Source: Solidesulfovibrio sp. (GTDB taxonomy: Bacteria; Desulfobacterota; Desulfovibrionia; Desulfovibrionales; Desulfovibrionaceae). Taken from it: a DNA stretch of 38,844 nucleotides. A program made the position numbers and the translations under genes. This document shows positions 24,594-33,920 of the stretch, one piece after another (the stretch's first letter is position 1; every line of letters starts with the position of its first letter). Below the pieces are notes generated by a model, which made no database searches, was not told where the DNA came from, and saw only the letters and a list, made by a program, of their open reading frames with translations. The stretch lies in contig NZ_JARKOZ010000137.1 of NCBI RefSeq assembly GCF_029978005.1, positions 1-38,844 of the forward strand, read 5' to 3'.

Positions 24594-25141
24594 AAGACCT
24601 CGGCTTCGAACCACAGGAGCGTCGTGCCCGGCTCGCGCCAGCAGCCGGGCTCCAGGCCGGCCTTGCGGCAGGTCTGGTCGAGGAAGGCCTCGCGGTCCCA
24701 TCCCCACTCCACCGGCACCTGGGGCAAGAGCAGGCCCGACCGACCGCCCCGGCGCACGAGCAGCCCATGGCGGCCTACCGTGACCTGGGACGCGTCCGGA
24801 CAGGGCGTCAGGGGGCTTAAAACCGAGATCTCCACCGCCAGCTGGTCGAATTCCTGGCGGGAAAGCGGCGGGAAGCGCGGATCGCCGAAGGCGGCCGCCT
24901 CGGCCATTTCGGCGATGGTCTCGTAAAGGGGCGCATCGCCCACGATGTGGCCGATGCAGCCGCGCAGCCGGCCGCGCAAGGTCAGGGTGACGAACGCGCC
25001 GTGGGGCTCGCGCAGCACGTCGGAAGGCGGCTCGGGCAGGGCCGCCTTGCGCCCGGCGAGCCTCGCCGCGATGCGCAGGCGCACGAGGTCCTTGAGGTAG
25101 TCCTTTTCCTGGTCCGTCAAGGCGAAGCGGAAGGCGTCCAT
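24590..25141 (-). CDS. AMMECR1-domain protein
   Basis: This 183-residue protein of the AMMECR1 family (PF01871) has the hallmark RGCIGHIVGDAPLYETI, then AAAFGDPRFPPLSRQEFDQL and EISVLSP. Bacterial members often stand beside MEMO-like or radical SAM genes, none of which is here; the biochemical role is unknown. The ATG at 25141 has AAGGAGG upstream; the much longer open frame is the antisense of the next gene. It shares the sequence CTAG at its stop with the convergent acetyltransferase and lies 29 bases after the hydrolase gene, so the pair is probably an operon. Confidence 0.9.
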   Translation of the reverse strand: MDAFRFALTDQEKDYLKDLVRLRIAARLAGRKAALPEPPSDVLREPHGAFVTLTLRGRLRGCIGHIVGDAPLYETIAEMAEAAAFGDPRFPPLSRQEFDQLAVEISVLSPLTPCPDASQVTVGRHGLLVRRGGRSGLLLPQVPVEWGWDREAFLDQTCRKAGLEPGCWREPGTTLLWFEAEVF

Positions 25142-25170
25142 AAGGCCTCCTTGGGTTGCGGCCGAAACGA

Positions 25171-26046
25171 CTATCCCCTGGCCTCGCGACAGCATTCGCC
25201 GAGCAGGCCGTAGAACTCGCCGGTCATGGCCTGCATGAGGAAATGGCAGTCCGTGGGAAACGGCCGCGTCGTCACGCCGATTTCCTGCAGAAAGGCCAGG
25301 GTTTCCGGGGCCACGTCCCGGCCGTGGGCGTAGATTGCCGGCACGGACAGCTTCGAGAGCGCCTCGCCGGCGGCATGGCTCCATTTGCCGGGCAACGCCT
25401 TGGCCGTGCGGCGCACGGCGAGCACCGTCTGGAGGAACGCCTCCTGGCCGCAGAAGCGCAACGACGCGTAGTAATGGCGGCAAAAGGGGAAGCGCCCCAG
25501 GTAGTCGCGAAAGATCACCTGCTCCCGAAACTCCTTGTACCACTCCGGGAAACGGCCCGACAGCCGGGCCGCCTCGGCGTGGGCCGTGACGAAGGAGCCG
25601 AACCGGGTGACCGAGGCCTCGGCCAGGATGAGCCGCCCCACCTCGCCCGGCGGGGCGTCGCGACAGAAGTAGATGGCCGGGATGCCGCCCACGGAATGCC
25701 CGACCAGGAGCAGCGGCGACGGGCGCAGGCCATGAGCGTCGGCCAGGTGGTCGATGACGGCCCGCAGCCTTGCGGCGCTGGCCTCCATGGAGTAGTCTCG
25801 ACACCCGGGGCTTGCGCCGTGGCCGGCCATGTCCCAGACCACGATGCTCGCCCCGTCGAGGTAGCGCGTCTCGAAGGCGTCCTCGAAAGCCAGGTGCGAA
25901 TCGCCGAGGCCATGCAGGCAGATCACGGCCGGCGCACGCCCCAGGGCGATCCTGGCCCGAACGAACGCCATGCCGTCTCCGGTCGGCACGAGGATGTCCA
26001 GCACGTCCCCGTCCCCACGCCTGCCCGCTGCAACGAATTTCGCCAT
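25171..26046 (-). CDS. Alpha/beta hydrolase
   Basis: This 291-residue cytoplasmic hydrolase has the HGLGDSH oxyanion region, WDMAGHGAS, and the nucleophile elbow [20 protein letters not shown] carries the acid region, and the histidine is probably in [13 protein letters not shown]. The segment between (about 150-225) is a helical cap rich in Arg and aromatic residues. No signal peptide is seen. It probably heads an operon with the AMMECR1 gene, and it is divergent from a chemoreceptor. The substrate is unknown. Confidence 0.85.
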   Translation of the reverse strand: MAKFVAAGRRGDGDVLDILVPTGDGMAFVRARIALGRAPAVICLHGLGDSHLAFEDAFETRYLDGASIVVWDMAGHGASPGCRDYSMEASAARLRAVIDHLADAHGLRPSPLLLVGHSVGGIPAIYFCRDAPPGEVGRLILAEASVTRFGSFVTAHAEAARLSGRFPEWYKEFREQVIFRDYLGRFPFCRHYYASLRFCGQEAFLQTVLAVRRTAKALPGKWSHAAGEALSKLSVPAIYAHGRDVAPETLAFLQEIGVTTRPFPTDCHFLMQAMTGEFYGLLGECCREARG

Positions 26047-26050
26047 ATTC

Positions 26051-26078
26051 TTGACCGCGACCCCTCGATCCCTGTAAC
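26051..26078 (+). promoter_or_regulatory. Candidate promoter for the 26-kb chemoreceptor
   Basis: TTGACC (26051-26056) and TGTAAC (26073-26078) are 16 bases apart, about 90 bases before the chemoreceptor start. The -10 is only a fair match, and no sigma-28 (flagellar) signature was found. Confidence 0.3.
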
Positions 26079-26166
26079 TCTACCCGTAATCGTCGCGATT
26101 CGCCAGCAGCAGCCAGGGCGCCTCGCGCACGGGCCACTCTCACCCTTACACACGCGGACGGTTCGC

Positions 26167-27945
26167 ATGAAACTGACGATTTCGGCCAGACTGGGATTGG
26201 GGTTCGGGCTTGTGCTGGCGGCCATGGCCACGGGCACGCTGCTGCTCTCGGCCTCCCTTGACGAAGTGCGCCGCCAGGCGACGCGCATTCACGACGAAAC
26301 CCTGCCCATGGCGGACGTGGCGGCGCGCATGCAGTTCGAGTCCGTCAACGTGCAGCAGTTCCTCACCGACGTTTCCGCCACGGGCGAAGAGGACGGGTTC
26401 GGCGAGGCCGAGAAGGCGGCCCGGACCTTTCGCCAGGGCGCGACGCAATTCCTGGAGGTGGCGCGACGACGCGACGACGCGGCCATGCGCCGGGAAATCG
26501 AGGCCATCGCCGCGGACTTCGAGGCCATGTACGAAGTCGGCCTACGCATGGCCAAGGTCTACATCAAGGACGGCCGCGAAGCCGGCAACGCCCTCATGGA
26601 GGACTTCGACAAGCGCACCGAGGCCCTTTCCGAGCGCATCAATCCCCTCAAGGAAGGCCAGTTCGCGGCCACCGGCGCGCAGGTGACGGCAGTGGTCGAA
26701 GCCCTGGCCTCGGACCTCAAGCTGCAATACCTGCTCTTGGCGATTTCCCTGGCCATCGGCGCGACCACGGCCTGGCTGGTGTCGCGCGGGATCCTGCGCC
26801 AGCTCGGGGCCGAGCCCGAGGCCGTGGCCCACCTGGCCCGGGAGGTGGCGGCCGGTCGTTTCGAAAACGTCCAGCTCGCCTGCAAGGCCAAGCGCCACGA
26901 CTGCGGCGTCATGGCGGCCATGACCGAAATGGCCGAGAAGCTGCGCCGCTCCTTCGAGGCCATCGAGGCAGAGAGGAAAGCCGCCGAAGCCCGGCGCGAG
27001 GAAGCCGAGACCAGCCGCCGCGAGGCCGAACAAGCCACGACCCGGGCCGAACGCGCCCGCCTCGAAGGCATGGCCGAGGCGGCGGCGAGGCTCGAGGACC
27101 TGGCCGACGTGGTGGCCCGGGCCGGCAACGCCCTGACCGACCGCGTGGCCCAGGTGTCCGGCGGCTCAAGGCGGCAGCACGACCGCACGGCCGTCACGGC
27201 CACGGCCATGGAGGAATTGAGCTCCATGGTCGTGGAGGTGGCCCACAACGCCGGCCGGGCCACGGAAAGCGCCCAGGCCGCCCGGGAAGGCGCCCGCCAG
27301 GGGCTCACCGCCACGGACGAGGTCACCCGCTCCATCGACCAGGTCCGGGAGCTTTCCGTGGGCCTCAAGGCCAGCCTCGACGCCCTGGGCGAGCGGGCCA
27401 AGGGCATCTCGGCCATCATGGGCGTCATCTCCGACATCGCCGACCAGACCAACCTGCTGGCGCTCAACGCCGCCATCGAGGCGGCAAGGGCCGGCGAGGC
27501 CGGGCGCGGCTTCGCCGTGGTCGCCGACGAGGTGAGAAAGCTGGCCGAAAAGACCATGCAGGCCACGGGCGAGGTGGCCTCGGTGGTGTCCGCCATCGAC
27601 GGCGCGGTGCGGGAAAACGTGGCCGGCATGGACGCGGCCGTTTCCGCCGTGGCCGCGACCACGGAGCTGGCCGGAAAATCGGGCGAGTCCCTGCGCCACA
27701 TCGTGGCCATGACCGAGAAGACCACCGAGGAGATCCGGCTCATCGCCACGGCCACGGACCAGCAGACGGCGGCCTCGGACGAGATCAACCGCGCCCTGGC
27801 CGACATCAGCCTCGTGTCCGAGGAGACGGCCCGGGGCATGGACGACGCCCAGGAGGAGCTCGACCGCCTCTCCCAGTCGGCGGCCAGACTGGCGGGCCTC
27901 ATCGAGGACCTGCACGGCCAGACGCCCCAGACCCTGTCCCGCTGA
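26167..27945 (+). CDS. Methyl-accepting chemotaxis protein
   Basis: This 592-residue transmembrane chemoreceptor has TM1 at about 7-29, a periplasmic helical sensor region (30-186, four-helix-bundle-like with [14 protein letters not shown]), TM2 at about 187-207, and a short HAMP-like region. A charged coiled coil rich in Glu/Arg/Ala (265-320) follows. The highly conserved signalling tip [19 protein letters not shown] leads into [27 protein letters not shown] after TM2 is typical of Desulfovibrio receptors. The ligand is unknown. It faces the hemerythrin chemoreceptor across a terminator, and both share a near-identical signalling tip. Confidence 0.93.
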   Translation: MKLTISARLGLGFGLVLAAMATGTLLLSASLDEVRRQATRIHDETLPMADVAARMQFESVNVQQFLTDVSATGEEDGFGEAEKAARTFRQGATQFLEVARRRDDAAMRREIEAIAADFEAMYEVGLRMAKVYIKDGREAGNALMEDFDKRTEALSERINPLKEGQFAATGAQVTAVVEALASDLKLQYLLLAISLAIGATTAWLVSRGILRQLGAEPEAVAHLAREVAAGRFENVQLACKAKRHDCGVMAAMTEMAEKLRRSFEAIEAERKAAEARREEAETSRREAEQATTRAERARLEGMAEAAARLEDLADVVARAGNALTDRVAQVSGGSRRQHDRTAVTATAMEELSSMVVEVAHNAGRATESAQAAREGARQGLTATDEVTRSIDQVRELSVGLKASLDALGERAKGISAIMGVISDIADQTNLLALNAAIEAARAGEAGRGFAVVADEVRKLAEKTMQATGEVASVVSAIDGAVRENVAGMDAAVSAVAATTELAGKSGESLRHIVAMTEKTTEEIRLIATATDQQTAASDEINRALADISLVSEETARGMDDAQEELDRLSQSAARLAGLIEDLHGQTPQTLSR

Positions 27946-28065
27946 CCGGCGCCGAGGGCCGCATCCCGGAACGGTTCGCCAATATACTGAAAAAAACAAG
28001 GCATATAGCAATGTGGTCCTCGGACCAAGCTAGGCTTATTCGAGGACTCGACCCAAGCCCATGAA

Positions 28066-28099
28066 AAAAGCCCGGAGCGCGCCGACGCTCCGGGCTTTT
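28066..28099. terminator. Bidirectional terminator between two chemoreceptor genes
   Basis: AAAAGCCCGGAGCG (28066-28079) pairs perfectly with CGCTCCGGGCTTTT (28086-28099) around a six-base loop. It has a T-run on the plus strand and an even longer one on the minus strand. It stops the minus-strand gene ending at 28119 and can also stop readthrough from 27945. Confidence 0.88.
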
Positions 28100-28118
28100 C
28101 TCGCGAACGGGAAAGCGT

Positions 28119-30500
28119 CTACAGCACGCCGCGTTCGTTGAAGAACGGGCCGTATTTCTTGTCCGTGCCCTTGATGTGGCCGACGAGCCAGTTCTTGAGG
28201 AAGTTCATGACCTCGGTGGTCAGAGCGGCCCGGTTGGCGCGGAAATCGTTGCCGAAGGCGATGACCTGGTCCACGAACTTCTCGTGCTCCTTGCGGTGGT
28301 TGAGATAGCCCGGGTACTTGTGCTTCTCCATGAGCTTCTCCTCGAAGCCGAAGTGCTCCACCGCGTACTCCTCCAGCTCGCGCAGGATCGGCTCCACATG
28401 ATCCTTGCCCTTGCCCGAGCGCATGGCCTCGTGCAGGTCGCAGATCATCTGCACGAGCTTTTGGTGCTGTTCGTCGATGTCCTTGATGTTCACGGCCAGG
28501 GACTGGTCCCATTGGAGGATGGCGCTGCCGATGGAGCAGGCCTTGGACCCGCCGTTGCCGGCGGCCGCCTTGGCCGGGGCGGAGCGGGACGGCGGCGTCG
28601 CGGCCGCCCTGGCGGACGACGGGGCCGGCAGCGCCTTGGGCCTGGCCGCCGGGAGCGGCCTGGCCTTGACCGGAGCGCGCGTTCCCGCCGGCAACGGCTT
28701 GGCCGCCGGGCGCGAGGCCGGCAGCGGCGTCCGGGGCACGGCGGTCACGGCGCGCGCCGCGGCCGAGACCACGCGGCGGGTCGTCCCCTCCTCGCCGGTC
28801 ATGCGGCGGATGACGTCGTCGAGCTCCCCGGCCAGGGACGAAAGGGCGGTCAGGGCGGCGATGGCGGTTTCCATGCCGCCTGCGGTCTCTCCGGCGATGT
28901 GGTTGACCTCTTCCACGGCCCGGTTGATCTCTTCCGAGGTGGCGGACTGTTCCTCCGAGGCCGTGGCGATGGACTCGACCTGGGAGGCGGTGGTTTCCAC
29001 GATGCCGACGATCTCGTCCATGAACCGGCCCGAGGCGGCGGCGGCCTGCGTGCTTTCCTCGATGCCGGAGGCGGCGGATTCCACGGCGGCGATGTTTTCC
29101 CGGGCCTGGCCCTGGATGGAGGCCACGGCGTCGCCGACCTCCTTGGTGGCGGTCATGGTCTTTTCAGCGAGCTTTCTGACCTCGTCGGCGACCACGGCGA
29201 AGCCGCGCCCGGCCTCGCCGGCCCTTGCCGCCTCGATGGCGGCGTTTAAGGCCAGCAGGTTGGTCTGATCGGCGATGTCGGAAATGACGTTCATGATGTG
29301 GCCGATGTTGTCGGCCTTTTGTCCCAGAAGCGTCATGGACTCCTTGAGCTCCAGGATGCGCTGGCGGATGTTCTCGATGGAGGTCACGGCCGAGCGCACG
29401 CCCTCGGCCCCGGTGATGGCCTTGGCCTTGGCCCCGTCGGCGCTGGAGGCGGCCGAAGCGGCGTTCCTGGCCACCTCGAGCACGGTGGCGTTCATCTCTT
29501 CCATGGCCGTGGCCGTCTCGATCATGCGGTCGCGCTGGTGGCTCGCGCCGTCGGCCACCTGCCGGGCCTCGGCGAGCAGGTTGCCCGAGGCGTCCATCAT
29601 GGATTCGGACACGCCCCGCGCCTTGCCGGCGGCCTCGGACATCTTGGCCAGGAGCTCCTGGCCCCGCGCCTCCTGTTCCCGGGCGGTTTCGAGGGCCTTC
29701 TCGGCCTCTACGGCGTGTTCCTCGGCCTCGACCCCCTTCTTGCGCGCCTCGGCCATGTTCGCCTCGATCGCCGTCACCATGCGGGACAGGGAGTCGCGCA
29801 GCTCCGCCAGTTCCGGCGGGTAGTCGCCCTTGGGCGCGACCTTGAGGTCACCGCCGGCCACGGCCGTGGCGAATTCGCGCAGCCGGGCCAGGGGCCGGTT
29901 GAGGGTGCGGCCAAGCGTCGCCAGCACCAGGAAGAAAATCACCGCGCCAACGGCCAGGCAGATGACCTCGATAGTCATGAGCCGGCCGAGATCGCTCTGG
30001 TCCTCGCGCAGCACTTCGTCCAGGGCCTTGTCCAGCGCGCCCGTCAGCTTCCCGGAGGAGGCCATGACGTTTTCCAGGGCCGCGTCGTCGAACTTGCCCG
30101 ACAAGGCATCGACGGACGCGGCGAACACCTTGATCAGCTGGCTGGCGTCGGCGTACAGGGCCGCGGCCTCGGGTTCGGGCTCCTCGATATGAAAGGTCTT
30201 GGAACCAGCCGAAAAATCGCCGCCCTTGGCCAACACCGCCGCGGCCCGGTCCATGGTCTCGAACCGGGGGCGGAAGGCGGCGGACCAGGCGGAAGCGTCC
30301 TTGGCGGCCGCGTTCTGGCGCGCCTTGACCACGGCGTCCTTGGCGATCTGATGCACCATGTCACGCTGCATGGCCGTCAAGGCGACGGTCTGGCCGTCGG
30401 CCTTCTGATCCGAGTAGACGCGCCAGGTGGGCACGAACATGAGACAGCTCAAAAGGAACATGACGCCAAGCGAGCAGAGGATCTGCAATCGGATGCTCAT
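28119..30500 (-). CDS. Chemoreceptor fused to hemerythrin (DcrH type)
   Basis: This is a 793-residue receptor. TM1 is about 7-25, the periplasmic sensor about 26-172 and TM2 about 173-197, followed by a HAMP domain. The signalling domain has [19 protein letters not shown] at 411-429. An Ala/Pro/Arg linker (about 580-650) leads to a C-terminal hemerythrin domain. All seven diiron ligands are visible: H679, H716, E720, H735, H739, H775 and D780. In D. vulgaris DcrH such a domain binds oxygen and is thought to drive oxygen avoidance; the same role here is inference. The start at 30500 has AAGGAG upstream; a longer open frame to 31484 runs antisense through other genes. Confidence 0.95.
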   Translation of the reverse strand: MSIRLQILCSLGVMFLLSCLMFVPTWRVYSDQKADGQTVALTAMQRDMVHQIAKDAVVKARQNAAAKDASAWSAAFRPRFETMDRAAAVLAKGGDFSAGSKTFHIEEPEPEAAALYADASQLIKVFAASVDALSGKFDDAALENVMASSGKLTGALDKALDEVLREDQSDLGRLMTIEVICLAVGAVIFFLVLATLGRTLNRPLARLREFATAVAGGDLKVAPKGDYPPELAELRDSLSRMVTAIEANMAEARKKGVEAEEHAVEAEKALETAREQEARGQELLAKMSEAAGKARGVSESMMDASGNLLAEARQVADGASHQRDRMIETATAMEEMNATVLEVARNAASAASSADGAKAKAITGAEGVRSAVTSIENIRQRILELKESMTLLGQKADNIGHIMNVISDIADQTNLLALNAAIEAARAGEAGRGFAVVADEVRKLAEKTMTATKEVGDAVASIQGQARENIAAVESAASGIEESTQAAAASGRFMDEIVGIVETTASQVESIATASEEQSATSEEINRAVEEVNHIAGETAGGMETAIAALTALSSLAGELDDVIRRMTGEEGTTRRVVSAAARAVTAVPRTPLPASRPAAKPLPAGTRAPVKARPLPAARPKALPAPSSARAAATPPSRSAPAKAAAGNGGSKACSIGSAILQWDQSLAVNIKDIDEQHQKLVQMICDLHEAMRSGKGKDHVEPILRELEEYAVEHFGFEEKLMEKHKYPGYLNHRKEHEKFVDQVIAFGNDFRANRAALTTEVMNFLKNWLVGHIKGTDKKYGPFFNERGVL

Positions 30501-30604
30501 CGACGGTACTCCTTGAGCCCCGGCCGCAGAGCGGCTCCCTGACTGTCCGCCGGGGCTTCGTCGTTCCAGCACGAGGCCCCCGGGGAAGTCAATGGACATT
30601 TTCG

Positions 30605-31390
30605 TCATCGGAAAAGTGCGCTTCCTGCCGCAAGGATGGCCTCGAGCTCGGCGTCGCGAAGGGAGAGCCGCTTGCGCAGCCGCGCGATCTCGACGCCCGG
30701 GTCGAACAGCGGATAATCGCTGCCGAAGAGGATGCGCTCGCGGGGATGGGCGGCCACGATGCGGGAGAGCGTGTCGTCGTCGATGAAGGCCATGGTGCTC
30801 GACGTGTCGATGTACACGTCCTTGCCGGCCAGATGCTCCAGCACGTATTGCCAGTGCAGGTAGCCGCCCATGTGGGCGGCGATCACCGTAAGTTTGGGGA
30901 AGTCGCGCAGGATGGCCGCGACCTTGGCCGGGCAGGAATTGTTCTCCTCGGGCGGCAGCCGGTCGCCCACGTGCAGCATGACCGTGAAGCGGCCGGACAG
31001 GGCCTCGAAGATGGGCCAGAGCCGGTGGTCGTCCAGGCGGAAGCCCTGGAAGTCGGCGTGGAACTTGATGCCCTTGATGCCGTTGCGCCACAGCCGCTCG
31101 AGCTCGCGCTCGAAATCCGGGAAATCCGGGTGCAGCGTGCCGAAGGAGATGATGGCCGGGTTCTCGCGGTGGATGCGGATGGCCCAGTTGTTGGCCGGCA
31201 CGACCTGCGCCGGGGCCGTGGCCGCGTTGTGGACCACCACCTTGTCGAGGCCGGCCGCTTTGGCCCGGGCGAGCAGGTCGTCGATCTGCCCGGTGCCCAC
31301 GGGGGGGATGCCGTAGTGCCCTTCGAGCTGGGCCAGGACCTTGTCCGCGATCTTCGGATGATAGGCGTGCGTGTGGATGTCGATGAACAT
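30605..31390 (-). CDS. Amidohydrolase-2 family metal-dependent hydrolase
   Basis: This 261-residue TIM-barrel enzyme carries the metal-site motifs of PF04909: DIHTHAYHP (HxH) at the start, [30 protein letters not shown] and LFGSDYPLF, whose aspartate is catalytic. Relatives include decarboxylases and lactonases, and no substrate can be assigned. The ATG at 31390 gives the usual N-terminus but has a weak ribosome binding site. It is last in the run that begins at the ApgM-like gene and lies 23 bases after the thioesterase gene. Confidence 0.87.
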   Translation of the reverse strand: MFIDIHTHAYHPKIADKVLAQLEGHYGIPPVGTGQIDDLLARAKAAGLDKVVVHNAATAPAQVVPANNWAIRIHRENPAIISFGTLHPDFPDFERELERLWRNGIKGIKFHADFQGFRLDDHRLWPIFEALSGRFTVMLHVGDRLPPEENNSCPAKVAAILRDFPKLTVIAAHMGGYLHWQYVLEHLAGKDVYIDTSSTMAFIDDDTLSRIVAAHPRERILFGSDYPLFDPGVEIARLRKRLSLRDAELEAILAAGSALFR

Positions 31391-31413
31391 GGTGCCTGAT
31401 GCGAGGGAGAAGG

Positions 31414-31848
31414 TTAAGCGGTGAAAAGCGCCCGCAGCCAGTCCGGCACGGCCATGGGCCGGCCGCTTGGCGCGGTGCAGGCATGGAGCGTCTCGCCCGC
31501 GGCCAGGAGCACGGAGCCTTCGGGGGGGCCGTAGAGCTGGTAGGCGAAGGCGATGGAGGCGCGGCCCCAGGCGCTCACGGCGGTGCGCACCACGACCTCG
31601 TCGTCGTAATGCGCCGGCCGCAGGTAGCGCACGGCCAGGTCGCGCACGGGCAGCCACACTCCGCGCGCCTCGACCTCGGCGTAGCTCATGCCGCGCTCCC
31701 GGATGAAATGGCCCCTGCCCCGCTCGAACCAGTGGGGATAGTGCCCGTAATAGGCGTAGCCCATGCGGTCGGTCTCGCCGTAGGAGACCGTCAGCGCCAG
31801 CCGGGAATCGGGCGAGGGAAACTCCTCGGGCTTGAGGAAAAGCGCCAT
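31414..31848 (-). CDS. YbgC/FcbJ-type acyl-CoA thioesterase
   Basis: This 144-residue hot-dog thioesterase has the family core [25 protein letters not shown], whose aspartate corresponds to the catalytic residue of 4-hydroxybenzoyl-CoA thioesterases. Further on are [11 protein letters not shown] and the terminal [10 protein letters not shown]. The start at 31848 follows AGGCGG and gives the standard length; the frame extends 20 more codons. It follows the ApgM-like gene by 10 bases, and co-transcription is likely. The CoA ester it cleaves is unknown. Confidence 0.9.
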   Translation of the reverse strand: MALFLKPEEFPSPDSRLALTVSYGETDRMGYAYYGHYPHWFERGRGHFIRERGMSYAEVEARGVWLPVRDLAVRYLRPAHYDDEVVVRTAVSAWGRASIAFAYQLYGPPEGSVLLAAGETLHACTAPSGRPMAVPDWLRALFTA

Positions 31849-31858
31849 GACCGTCCGC

Positions 31859-33058
31859 CTAGTCGTTGCCGTTTCCGGCCCAGGCCGCGGCCCGGGGCAG
31901 CAGGGCATGTCCCGGGGCGACGACGAGGCCGGTTTTCGCCGCCTCGCGTTCGCTGAAGGCGGCCACGCCCGAGGGCGTTACCCCCTGCTTCCAGAAAAGA
32001 AAAGGCACGGGGTCGGCCGTGTGCGTGCGGATGGCGATGGGCGTGGGGTGGTCGCAGGCGATCAGGAACGCCGCCTCGTCCCCGAGCGCCGCCAGCATGG
32101 GCGCGACCACCCGGGCGTCGAACCGGGCCACGGCCTCGGTCTTGGCCGCGGCGTCGCCGCCGTGGCCGCACTCGTCCGGGGCCTCGACATGGACGAAGAC
32201 GAAATCGCCGTCTTTTAAAAATTCCAGCGCCGCCGCCACCTTGCCCTCGTAGTTGGTGTCGAGCAGCCCCGTGGCCCCGGGCACGTCCAAAACGGCCATG
32301 CCGGCGGCCCTCCCCAGGCCCTTGACCAGGTCCACGGCCGAAACCACCGCCCCGCGAAGGCCGAAGGCGGCGCGGAAATCGGGCAGCGTCAGCGCCCGGC
32401 CCTGGCCCCAGGGCCACACGGCGTTGGCCTTGCTCGGGTTGTCCGGGCCGGCGAGGATCTCCGCCGCCCGGCGCACGAAGTCCCACAGGGCCGGGGCGCG
32501 GCGCATTTCGGCCAGGTCCGGGGCGATGCCCCGGTCCGTGATGTCGTGGGGGGGGCGCACGGCCAGCCCCGCCTCCTCCCTTCCGGCCGCGCCCCGGGCA
32601 ACGAGCAGGTGGCGGTACTGCACGCCCGGATAAAGCGCGTACCCTTCGGGCAGGCATTCCCGGGCCAGGCGCTCTACCAGCCGCGTGGACGCCTCCGTGG
32701 CGATGTGCCCGGCGGAATAGTCGCGCATGAGCCCGTCGTCGGAAAATTCGCTCACCGTCACGGTGTTGAGCCGAAAGACCACGTCGTCGCCGGCCAGGGC
32801 GAGCCCCACGGCCGCCGCCTCGATGGGGCCGCGCCCGGTGTGGTGGGCGGCCGGGTCGAAGCCGAGCAGGGACATGTTGGCCACGTCCGAGCCCGGGGCC
32901 ATGCCCTGGGGAACGGTGCGGCAAAGCCCGACCCGCCCTTCCCGGGCCAGGCGGTCCATGACGGGCGTATCCGCCGCCTCCATGGGCGTCCTGCCGCCCA
33001 GGGCCGCGACGGGCAGGTCGCCCATGCCGTCGGCGATGAGGAAAACGAGTTTGGACAA
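31859..33058 (-). CDS. apgM: ApgM-type phosphoglycerate mutase / proposed homoserine kinase
   Basis: This 399-residue protein is of the alkaline-phosphatase superfamily (archaeal-type cofactor-independent phosphoglycerate mutase). Metal-site pieces are FLIADGMGDLP, the nucleophile region GSDVANMSLLGFDP, HVEAPDECGHGGD, CDHPTPIAIRTHT and the terminal PGHALLP. The start is a TTG, because GGAGG lies six bases upstream and the next residues SKLVFLIADGMGD match the family N-terminus. That GGAGG belongs to repeat copy D. A close branch of this family (modelled as a proposed homoserine kinase) sits near homoserine dehydrogenase, as here with hom 0.9 kb upstream, so it may phosphorylate homoserine instead of acting in glycolysis. 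Confidence 0.85.
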   Translation of the reverse strand: MSKLVFLIADGMGDLPVAALGGRTPMEAADTPVMDRLAREGRVGLCRTVPQGMAPGSDVANMSLLGFDPAAHHTGRGPIEAAAVGLALAGDDVVFRLNTVTVSEFSDDGLMRDYSAGHIATEASTRLVERLARECLPEGYALYPGVQYRHLLVARGAAGREEAGLAVRPPHDITDRGIAPDLAEMRRAPALWDFVRRAAEILAGPDNPSKANAVWPWGQGRALTLPDFRAAFGLRGAVVSAVDLVKGLGRAAGMAVLDVPGATGLLDTNYEGKVAAALEFLKDGDFVFVHVEAPDECGHGGDAAAKTEAVARFDARVVAPMLAALGDEAAFLIACDHPTPIAIRTHTADPVPFLFWKQGVTPSGVAAFSEREAAKTGLVVAPGHALLPRAAAWAGNGND

Positions 33059-33063
33059 GAAGA

Positions 33064-33139
33064 GCCTCCGGCGGCCAGAGGGAAACTTTTTGGAAAAAGT
33101 TTCCCTCTGGACTCCCTTCAAAAACTTTTAATGGGGGGG
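33064..33139 (-). repeat. Dispersed two-hairpin element, copy D (inverted)
   Basis: Read on the minus strand it starts with a C-run and an AAAAGTTTTTG left arm. GTCCAG then opens a perfect 17-bp stem (33110-33094 with 33091-33075), followed by the edge CTGGCCGCCGGAGGC. The stem core GGGAAACTTTTT differs completely from copies A-C. It provides the last codons and stop of the upstream DJ-1/PfpI gene and the GGAGG of the downstream ApgM-like gene. Confidence 0.85.
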
Positions 33140-33769
33140 CAATTGCACCCGGCGCTTGTTCCCCTCGGGGCAGAAGTATTCCAGGTGGCGGGCGGTGGCT
33201 TGGGCCACGGGCTCGCCGAAAAAGCGCGCGATCAGGCGCAGGCCGAGGTCGATGCCGGCGCTGATGCCGGCGCTGGTGACCACGTCGCCGTCCTCCACCA
33301 CATGCTGGTCGCTTACGACCGTGACGTCGGGGTAGGAGGCGCGCATCCAGTCGAGGGAGCGCCAATGAGTGGTCGCCCGCCGGCCGGCGAGCAACCCCGC
33401 CTTGCCGAGCAGCATGGAGCCGGTGCACACGCCGGCCACGGTCCCGGCCCTCGCCCCCGTGTCCCTGATCCAGCCGACGAGCGCCTCGTCGTCAAGGGCG
33501 GCGCGTACGCCCCAGCCGCCCGGAACGAGCAGCACGTCCGGCGCGGGGCAGTCGCCGAGCGTCACGTCGGGCAGAAAGCGCGCCCCGTTGGCGCTGGCCA
33601 CGGGATCGACGTTCGCCGCCGCGAGCCGGACGCGAAAAGGCGACGGCTCCTCGCGCCGCTTCGCCTCGTCCAGGCGGCAGGCGGACAGGGCCTCGTAGGG
33701 GCCGCAGAAATCGAGCAGCTCCACATCCGGAAACACCAGGATCGCCACCTCGATGCGCCGTCCGTCCAT
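33128..33769 (-). CDS. DJ-1/PfpI-family protein (isonitrile hydratase-like)
   Basis: This 213-residue protein of the class I glutamine amidotransferase-like superfamily has the nucleophile elbow AGVCTGSMLL (C115), the acidic VELLDFCGP (D20), LLVPGGWG, RATTHW and ISAGIDLGLRL. This set matches InhA/isonitrile hydratase and the ThiJ-like part of FtrA, but there is no AraC domain. The last residues (PPH) and the stop codon come from repeat copy D. It sits between hom and the ApgM-like gene on the same strand. The substrate is unknown. Confidence 0.88.
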   Translation of the reverse strand: MDGRRIEVAILVFPDVELLDFCGPYEALSACRLDEAKRREEPSPFRVRLAAANVDPVASANGARFLPDVTLGDCPAPDVLLVPGGWGVRAALDDEALVGWIRDTGARAGTVAGVCTGSMLLGKAGLLAGRRATTHWRSLDWMRASYPDVTVVSDQHVVEDGDVVTSAGISAGIDLGLRLIARFFGEPVAQATARHLEYFCPEGNKRRVQLPPH

Positions 33770-33837
33770 AGACTCGCCTTTCCCCTCTCCAGCGAAAAAC
33801 CGGCTTGCGCCGGCCCTTGCTGTCCCAATTCATACCT

Positions 33838-33891
33838 CCCCCCTTGCGGGGTGGTCCAGGAGGGGCACTGCCCCTCCTGGCCGCCGGAGGC
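33838..33891 (+). repeat. Dispersed two-hairpin element, copy C
   Basis: CCCCTTGCGGGG forms the left hairpin. CCAGGAGGGGC (33856-33866) pairs perfectly with GCCCCTCCTGG (33870-33880) around ACT, and the edge CCGCCGGAGGC follows. It lies 29 bases past the hom stop on the minus strand, and the gap is pyrimidine-rich on the plus strand. It is nearly the same as copy B, with matched changes in the stem. Confidence 0.85.
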
Positions 33892-33920
33892 ATTCTTTTA
33901 TTCTTTTCTTCTTCCCTTCC

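Noticed and set aside
30605-31484. N-terminal extension of the hemerythrin chemoreceptor frame to 1121 codons
   Set aside because: It runs through the amidohydrolase gene in another frame. The ATG at 30500 has a clear ribosome binding site and starts a typical first membrane helix.
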